A DNA stretch of 11,403 nucleotides from Lachnoclostridium phytofermentans. Lineage in GTDB: Bacteria > Bacillota > Clostridia > Lachnospirales > Lachnospiraceae. Within the stretch, counting starts at the first letter, position 1. Each line of letters opens with the position of its first letter. The notes beneath the pieces are model-generated. The model was not told the origin of the DNA and ran no database searches. It saw only the letters and a program-made list of their open reading frames with translations. Where the stretch lies: NCBI GenBank assembly GCA_003526525.1, contig DPVV01000492.1:1-11403 (forward strand). Reading direction: 5' to 3'. The position numbers and the translations under genes are program-made. This document shows positions 7,006 to 11,403 of this stretch, in pieces.

Positions 7006-8853
7006 ATGGATTATTTCAAATATATCAATGAGAGCATTGAATACGAATCAATGCTAGTGGCTATGAAATCTGAGATCCATGATTTTATGGAAAATTTTAA
7101 GGATGACTCCCGGTTCATAAGCGGTTGGGGGCACGCTTATTTCTGTAACGAAGATGGCGGAAGATTGATTTATGATATACACAAGCCTTTGGAACATAAA
7201 TGCTCTATCTGCGGACGAATTTACGATGAATATATGTACAATGCATGTTTTGTTACGATGATGCGTAATGAAGCAATTGTTACAGCTTTAAAGTCATCCA
7301 TTATGTATCGGGTTACAAAGGAAGACCAGTATAAACTGATTGCAACTGACATCATTGAATTTTATGCTAAGCATTATCATCAGTTTACATTACATGCAAA
7401 AGATCAAATTAACTGTAGTCCTACCACGGATGTTGGTGGGGCAGGAAAGATTATGCCTCAGGGCTTAAATGAAGCCATCATTGCTATCCGAATCGTAAAT
7501 TCTTTGGAGTTGTTAAAGGACTCATTAGACAAAGATTGGCTTTTGATGGTGAAAGAAACCTTATTTGCTCCAATGTTTGAATTATTAGTTCCACAAAAAA
7601 TGCACATTCATAATATTCCTACGTGGATAAATAGTGCGATTGGTGTATTTGGTTTGTTTTTTCAAGAGGAAAAGTGGATTGCCGAAGCAACAAAAAATCC
7701 ATTTCATTTATTCGAACAATTACAAAAGGGAGTAACAGAAAGTGGTTTCTGGTATGAGGGTTCCATCCATTATAATTTCTTTGCACTGGAAGGAATTATG
7801 AACTTCTTTGTTTCTGCAAAGGCCTACCATTTTGAAATTGATCAAAAATATCAAGACATTGTATTTCATATGTTTGAAGCAGCTTATGACTATGCCTTTG
7901 ATAATGATATTTTCCCAAATCCAAGCGATGGATGGCCAAATATCAGCTTAAAAACTTATTCTTATGTTTACTATATGGCATATGCCGTATTTGGAGATAA
8001 AATACTTCCTTATCTAAAACATATAGAAAACAACCCTGTACCAAGAGCAAGGCTTCCATTATCAGAGCCATATTACTATGATAATCGAATACCGTTAACC
8101 AGGATTATGTATTGTCCGGAGTTTTCCGATTTAAAATCAGATAGAATAAAGTCCCGTGGTTCACAGAGTTTTGAAGCGAGCAACTGTGCAATTCTAAGAA
8201 ATGATACCTATAATTTATTCTTTAAATATGGTCATCAGACGAAAAGTCATGCACACCCGGATAAAATGAACATTGAAATTATGGTAAACAATCAGGTGCT
8301 AACCAAAGATTTGTCAAACTCAGGCTATGCTTCTAAGATGTGCAATGAATGGCATAGAAAAATTGCAGCTCATAATACTTGCGTAATTGATGGGATGCCA
8401 AGTGATATTAGTCATCCGGGAACTTTATTGGAGAATTCCGATACCCATGTGAAAGCAAGCACTAAGGCATATGATGGGGTTACCTATACAAGAGATCTTA
8501 CGATAGACGGTACTGTGTTAACAGATATTTTTGACGTGGAACTAGAAGAAAAGAATCAAATTGATTGGTTCTTCCATTATGAAACACCGGTGAACATAGA
8601 TGGTTTAAAGCTTACTCCGGTATCGATGTTTAGCGAGTATGGACGTATCGAGGAAGTAAAGGAGATTACATTATCTAATAGCAGCATTACTATAGAAAAT
8701 GAACTCGTATCCATGCATCTTGATTTAGAACAAGGAATGCGTCTCTATCTCGCAAAAACTTATAACAATCCAGCAGATAAGATGAGAGATACGCTAATTA
8801 TTCGTACAACATCCTCTAGAGCCAGAATTAAATCCACGATAGCTGCAAAGTAA
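7006..8853 (+). CDS. Heparinase II/III-family protein with Cys-rich N-terminus
   Basis: Second lyase-fold protein (615 aa). ATG 7006 is chosen because GAGG at 6997-7000 lies 5 bases upstream; an in-frame TTG at 6967 would add 13 basic residues across a hairpin and lacks a good site. The N-terminal region has C47, H64, C66 and C69 (YFC ... HKCSICG), a possible zinc-binding knuckle seen in some heparinase-superfamily proteins. The toroid region carries HIHNIPTWINSAIG (H200, H202, N203) and YEGSIHYNF (E251, H255, Y256). The C-terminal sheet region has HQTKSHAHPDKMN (H410, H415, H417) and AAHNTCVIDG (H456, N457). These match the His/Tyr/Asn pattern of heparinase II/III lyases, but I cannot name the PL family. 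There is no signal peptide. It sits 84 bases after the PL15 gene and probably acts on a different linkage or residue of the same oligomers. Confidence 0.8.
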   Translation: MDYFKYINESIEYESMLVAMKSEIHDFMENFKDDSRFISGWGHAYFCNEDGGRLIYDIHKPLEHKCSICGRIYDEYMYNACFVTMMRNEAIVTALKSSIMYRVTKEDQYKLIATDIIEFYAKHYHQFTLHAKDQINCSPTTDVGGAGKIMPQGLNEAIIAIRIVNSLELLKDSLDKDWLLMVKETLFAPMFELLVPQKMHIHNIPTWINSAIGVFGLFFQEEKWIAEATKNPFHLFEQLQKGVTESGFWYEGSIHYNFFALEGIMNFFVSAKAYHFEIDQKYQDIVFHMFEAAYDYAFDNDIFPNPSDGWPNISLKTYSYVYYMAYAVFGDKILPYLKHIENNPVPRARLPLSEPYYYDNRIPLTRIMYCPEFSDLKSDRIKSRGSQSFEASNCAILRNDTYNLFFKYGHQTKSHAHPDKMNIEIMVNNQVLTKDLSNSGYASKMCNEWHRKIAAHNTCVIDGMPSDISHPGTLLENSDTHVKASTKAYDGVTYTRDLTIDGTVLTDIFDVELEEKNQIDWFFHYETPVNIDGLKLTPVSMFSEYGRIEEVKEITLSNSSITIENELVSMHLDLEQGMRLYLAKTYNNPADKMRDTLIIRTTSSRARIKSTIAAK

Positions 8854-8871
8854 GATTAGAATAAGATTATA

Positions 8872-8984
8872 TCTTTCACTTAGAAAGTTTGTGTCTGCGC
8901 TGCAAAGCGTACAAGTACGCTTAACGCAAACTTGATGCTGTGCATTTTCTTGCAAGCAAGACAACGTACAGCGTAGAAAGGATA
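8872..8984 (+). repeat. Highly structured spacer element, copy C
   Basis: The spacer is almost all paired. AAGTTTGTGT (8885-8894) pairs with ACGCAAACTT (8924-8933) over 10 bp with one wobble, and encloses a perfect 8-bp hairpin, AAGCGTAC (8905-8912) with GTACGCTT (8915-8922). A second hairpin joins GCTGTGC (8937-8943) to GTACAGC (8966-8972) and contains TCTTGC (8948-8953) with GCAAGA (8956-8961). It shares blocks with the spacers at 4511-4566 (GAAAGYTTGTG, CAAACTTG, AACGTACA) and 6945-7003 (TCTTTCACT, ACAGCGYAGAAA, GGATA). No T-tract follows, so it is probably not a terminator. It ends at the ribosome binding site of the esterase gene. Confidence 0.55.
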
Positions 8985-8987
8985 GGA

Positions 8988-10004
8988 ATGAACTTAGATA
9001 AGGTTGAATTTTATAATGTTGGAGACCTAGAACCAATCCCTGGTATTGGAGAGAATGGACTTGTTAGGGTCCCAATGAAAGTAAGAAATCTCTTAAATGA
9101 AAAAGCTCGTTATGTTGGTATGGACTCCATCGGTGCAGAAATTCGTTTTGTAACGGATGCAACAAATATAGATATTTATATCTCTATGCAAAAATCGGAG
9201 TCAATTGGTAATGGAACTATTAGAATCTATAAAGGAAATTTCTTATATCAGACTTATAGTGTCCAGCCAGGAATTACGAATTTTTTCAGAGTAACACCAC
9301 CACCTAATTTTCAGGTTGTAAATGATACCATGTTAAATCAAGGAGGCTTTTCTCCAAAGGTTTGGCGCATCGTTTGTAATCGTTCCACAATAGTAATTCA
9401 CGGAATTGATACTCATGGACATGAAATTAGACCGCCGAAGAAAGAAGAACTACCGAAACTTAATTGGCTCGCTTATGGGTCTTCTATTACGAATTCCCAT
9501 TTGGATGGATATGTTCATGTAGCAGCTTCTCGTTTAAAGATGCAGGTTCAGAATATGGGATTTAGTGGTTGTTGTCACATTGAGAAAGAATTAGTAGATT
9601 ACATGGTGAAGGAACGCAGCTTTGATTTTATTACCTGTGAACTTGGTGTAAATATGCTGCAAAATTACACTCCAGATGAATTTAGTGAAAGAGTTCGTTA
9701 TTTAATCTCATCATTAAAGCAAATCAATAAACCAGCAATCATTATAACGCCATTCCCTCATAGAAAGAGCATGGAATATACAGCTCTTATCGATGTATAT
9801 TCAGAAAGAAATAGTGAATTTAATCGAATATTAGTGGACCAAGGTAAGAGCACAAATAGTGAGAAGATACATGTTGTTCAGGGTAGTGACATTCTAGATG
9901 ATGTGAATGGTCTTAGTGGTGATTTGACTCATCCAACTACCTATGGGCATGCAATTATGGGGATTAACTTAGCAAACCATATTAAAAATTTCTTAAAGTT
10001 ATAA
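8988..10004 (+). CDS. Two-domain SGNH/GDSL esterase
   Basis: Predicted carbohydrate esterase or acylhydrolase (338 aa). ATG 8988 is preceded by AAAGGA at 8977-8982; an in-frame GTG at 8940 would lie inside the spacer hairpin and is rejected. Residues 1-150 look like the beta-sandwich domain that precedes many SGNH carbohydrate esterases. The SGNH blocks follow: block I GSSIT with likely nucleophile S166 (Ser replaces the usual Asp of GDS), block II GFSG with G191 or G194, block III ELGVNM with N222, and block V DLTHP with D312 and H315. All four catalytic or oxyanion positions are therefore present. No signal peptide is seen, so it should act in the cytoplasm on imported sugars, perhaps removing O-acetyl groups (inference). 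It lies between the lyases and kdgF, which supports a role in the same pathway. Confidence 0.85.
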   Translation: MNLDKVEFYNVGDLEPIPGIGENGLVRVPMKVRNLLNEKARYVGMDSIGAEIRFVTDATNIDIYISMQKSESIGNGTIRIYKGNFLYQTYSVQPGITNFFRVTPPPNFQVVNDTMLNQGGFSPKVWRIVCNRSTIVIHGIDTHGHEIRPPKKEELPKLNWLAYGSSITNSHLDGYVHVAASRLKMQVQNMGFSGCCHIEKELVDYMVKERSFDFITCELGVNMLQNYTPDEFSERVRYLISSLKQINKPAIIITPFPHRKSMEYTALIDVYSERNSEFNRILVDQGKSTNSEKIHVVQGSDILDDVNGLSGDLTHPTTYGHAIMGINLANHIKNFLKL

Positions 10005-10028
10005 GCTATACGCAAAAAGGAGGAAACT

Positions 10029-10367
10029 ATGTCATACTTTCATTTAAAAAAGGATACTAAAATCGAAATAGTAGAAGCCGAAAAATGTAGCCGTAGAATT
10101 ACAGGCTATGACGGAAAATTAATGACAGTTGAGGTGTCTTTTAAAAACGGATGTATTTCAGCCCCACATAAACATCCGCACGAGCAAATTACTTACTGTC
10201 TAGAAGGTAAATTCGAGTTTTATATTGGAGATGAAACAAAGGTGATAGAAGAAGGGGACACCGTATATATGCCTCCGGAAATAATGCACAATTGTAAGCT
10301 ATTATCAGAAGAAGGCAGATTGTTAGATATTTTTACACCGATACGAGAAGATTTTTTAAGCAAATAG
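10029..10367 (+). CDS. kdgF: KdgF-type cupin, unsaturated uronate linearisation
   Basis: Small single-domain cupin (112 aa, the usual KdgF length). KdgF converts the 4,5-unsaturated monouronates released by lyases into linear ketonised forms, feeding pectin or alginate sugars into central metabolism. The metal ligands of the Yersinia enzyme are matched by H47, H49, Q53 and H87 (APHKHPHEQITY, PPEIMH). The catalytic C-terminal motif DxFxPxREDFL is present with D100, F102 and R106. An ideal AAGGAGG at 10017-10023 precedes the start, only 24 bases after the esterase stop, so the two are co-transcribed. The protein is cytoplasmic. Its presence is strong evidence that the neighbouring lyases release unsaturated uronic acids. 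Recognition is from motif pattern and length. Confidence 0.88.
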   Translation: MSYFHLKKDTKIEIVEAEKCSRRITGYDGKLMTVEVSFKNGCISAPHKHPHEQITYCLEGKFEFYIGDETKVIEEGDTVYMPPEIMHNCKLLSEEGRLLDIFTPIREDFLSK

Positions 10368-10394
10368 GAAAGACCTTGTATTGTAAAGTGTTAA

Positions 10395-10478
10395 AGTACG
10401 TGTTTCTTATAATATCGAAAGGCACTGTACTACGATATCAATTTTATAGAGGTGAAGTACGTTGCTTCGTAATGTACT
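10395..10478 (+). other. Structured spacer with possible internal promoter
   Basis: The 189-base spacer before the dehydrogenase holds an imperfect hairpin, AGTACGTGTTTC (10395-10406) with GAAAGGCACTGTACT (10417-10431, bulged). An alternative overlapping pair is ATATCG (10412-10417) with CGATAT (10433-10438). A further hairpin is AGTACGTT (10456-10463) with AATGTACT (10471-10478, one wobble). A consensus -10 box TATAAT at 10408-10413 lies in the first loop, but I find no good -35 at 16-18 bases, so a promoter is only possible. No T-tract is seen. Confidence 0.4.
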
Positions 10479-10556
10479 CATATACTGTAAGATGTTAGAT
10501 ATAGAAGATGGAAAATGAAAAAGAAAACATGAAGTGAAATGTAGGAGGATAAAAAA

Positions 10557-11291
10557 ATGAGAGCAGTTATAACAGGTGGAACAAGTGGAATCGGTCTTAG
10601 TGTTGCTTTGACTTTAGGTAAGGAAGGGTATGATATTATTATTACTGGAATTGATAAGGAAAATGCTGACAATGCATTATCTGAATTAAAAGAAAATAAT
10701 ATCAATGCAGAGTTTATCTATGCCAACTCCATGGAAGAAGATGATGTGAATCAAGCTTTTGATCAAATAGCAAAACAGTATGATTCGATTGATGTATTAG
10801 TAAATAATGTAGGTGGTTTAGGCGGTAGACAGAAATTTGATGGTATGGAAACATCCTTTATGAGAAGAGTAATGGCATTAAATTTTGACAGTGCATTCTT
10901 TGCTAGTAGAGCAGCAATCCCTCTATTAAAGAAAGGTACGAATCCTTCCATTATTAATTATAGTACGATAGCTGTTACTTCCGGTGGAGGTCCAGGTGCT
11001 GGAATTTATGCAGCAGGCAAGGCGGCAATTGAAGGATTAACTCGTGCTTTAGCAAAAGAACTTGCTGAGTTTGGTATTCGTGTAAATGCGGTATCACCTG
11101 GAACAATTGATACTGCTTTCCACTCTGCAACAAGTAGAGATGTTATGGAAACATGGAAGTCTGGTATCGTAATGAAGCGTTTTGGTGATCCATCAGAAGT
11201 AGCAACTGTTGTTGAATTTTTAACTTCAACCAAAGCTTCCTTCTTAACAGGCGAAATCATTCAGGTGAATGGTGGGCAGGCATTTATTTAG
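10557..11291 (+). CDS. Short-chain dehydrogenase, candidate keto-uronate reductase
   Basis: Classical SDR oxidoreductase (244 aa). Visible motifs: cofactor loop TGGTSGIG (residues 6-13), NNVGG (83-87, the NNAG position), a catalytic Ser probably at 136, Y151-x3-K155, and the C-terminal GEIIQVNGGQAF. After the second strand the sequence is TGIDKE, with no Arg in the usual NADP position and an Asp at 33, so NADH use is plausible (inference). General annotation would call it FabG-like. Beside a PL15 lyase and kdgF, a better guess is reduction of the 4-deoxy-5-keto-uronate (DEH) to 2-keto-3-deoxygluconate, the job of the SDR encoded next to Atu3025 in Agrobacterium, or a KduD-like step. The sequence alone does not fix the substrate. 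AGGAGG at 10543-10548 sets the start. It is the last gene of the run. Confidence 0.85.
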   Translation: MRAVITGGTSGIGLSVALTLGKEGYDIIITGIDKENADNALSELKENNINAEFIYANSMEEDDVNQAFDQIAKQYDSIDVLVNNVGGLGGRQKFDGMETSFMRRVMALNFDSAFFASRAAIPLLKKGTNPSIINYSTIAVTSGGGPGAGIYAAGKAAIEGLTRALAKELAEFGIRVNAVSPGTIDTAFHSATSRDVMETWKSGIVMKRFGDPSEVATVVEFLTSTKASFLTGEIIQVNGGQAFI

Positions 11292-11338
11292 TTCATACAA
11301 GGACAGCTTACTTTTCTTGTTTATTTAAACTAATTTTC

Positions 11339-11369
11339 ATGGGGCTTCTATAAAAAATAGAAGCCTCAT
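11339..11369 (+). terminator. Hairpin terminator candidate at the operon end
   Basis: ATGGGGCTTCTAT (11339-11351) pairs with ATAGAAGCCTCAT (11357-11369) over 13 bp with one G-T wobble and an A5 loop. The following TGTAATTT is only moderately T-rich, but the strong stem about 50 bases after the dehydrogenase stop is well placed to end the operon. I see nothing recognisable in the remaining 34 bases. Confidence 0.65.
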
Positions 11370-11403
11370 TGTAATTTACGACATGCAATATAAAAAACTT
11401 ATA

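Noticed and set aside
4511..8984. CRISPR array or insertion-sequence ends as an explanation for the repeated spacers
   Set aside because: The shared blocks are not regularly spaced repeats, no transposase is present, and no target-site duplication is evident.
8940..8987. GTG start giving a 16-residue longer esterase
   Set aside because: It lies inside the second spacer hairpin without a ribosome binding site. ATG 8988 is well placed after AAAGGA.
8794..9036. 80-codon minus-strand frame across the spacer at 8854-8987
   Set aside because: It spans the hairpin-rich spacer and the ends of two convincing plus-strand genes. The translation has no domain-like pattern.

Overview
The window looks like an AT-rich Gram-positive chromosome, most likely a clostridial or Lachnospiraceae-type Firmicute. 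The reasons are strong AGGAGG-type ribosome binding sites, a GTG start, Asn/Lys-rich proteins, a lipoprotein solute-binding protein tethered by an Asn-rich linker, and an LplA/LplB/YtcP-type sugar importer next to a membrane-anchored regulator. Species assignment is inference only.

Layout: positions 1-350 (minus strand) hold the 5' end of a membrane-anchored sensor or regulator gene that runs off the window. A 420-base divergent control region follows. It has a good minus-strand promoter (TTGACT-17-TATTAT), a perfect 18-bp inverted repeat abutting that promoter, a hairpin with a T-tract on the plus strand, and a weak plus-strand promoter candidate. Then eight plus-strand genes run in one direction: two ABC permeases (771-2647), a lipoprotein solute-binding protein (2793-4448), a PL15-type exolyase (4639-6921), a second heparinase II/III-fold protein (7006-8853), a two-domain SGNH esterase (8988-10004), a KdgF-type cupin (10029-10367) and a short-chain dehydrogenase (10557-11291). 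A hairpin terminator candidate lies at 11339-11369. The five longer spacers (70-190 bases) carry stem-loops without clear T-tracts, and three of them share sequence.

Proposed logic: the importer brings in short acidic (uronate-containing) oligosaccharides. The two lyase-fold proteins and the esterase have no signal peptides and should act in the cytoplasm. The PL15 protein matches the Agrobacterium oligoalginate lyase Atu3025 in all four catalytic positions (R183, H295, Y349, H516 for R199, H311, Y365, H531). KdgF would linearise the unsaturated monouronate, and the SDR is a candidate reductase for the resulting keto-uronate, giving a 2-keto-3-deoxy acid. The esterase could remove acyl groups. 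Alginate oligomers are the best substrate guess; heparan-type or other uronate oligomers remain possible. No secreted depolymerase, ABC ATPase, KDG kinase or KDPG aldolase is visible here, so the locus looks like a scavenging module that depends on genes elsewhere.
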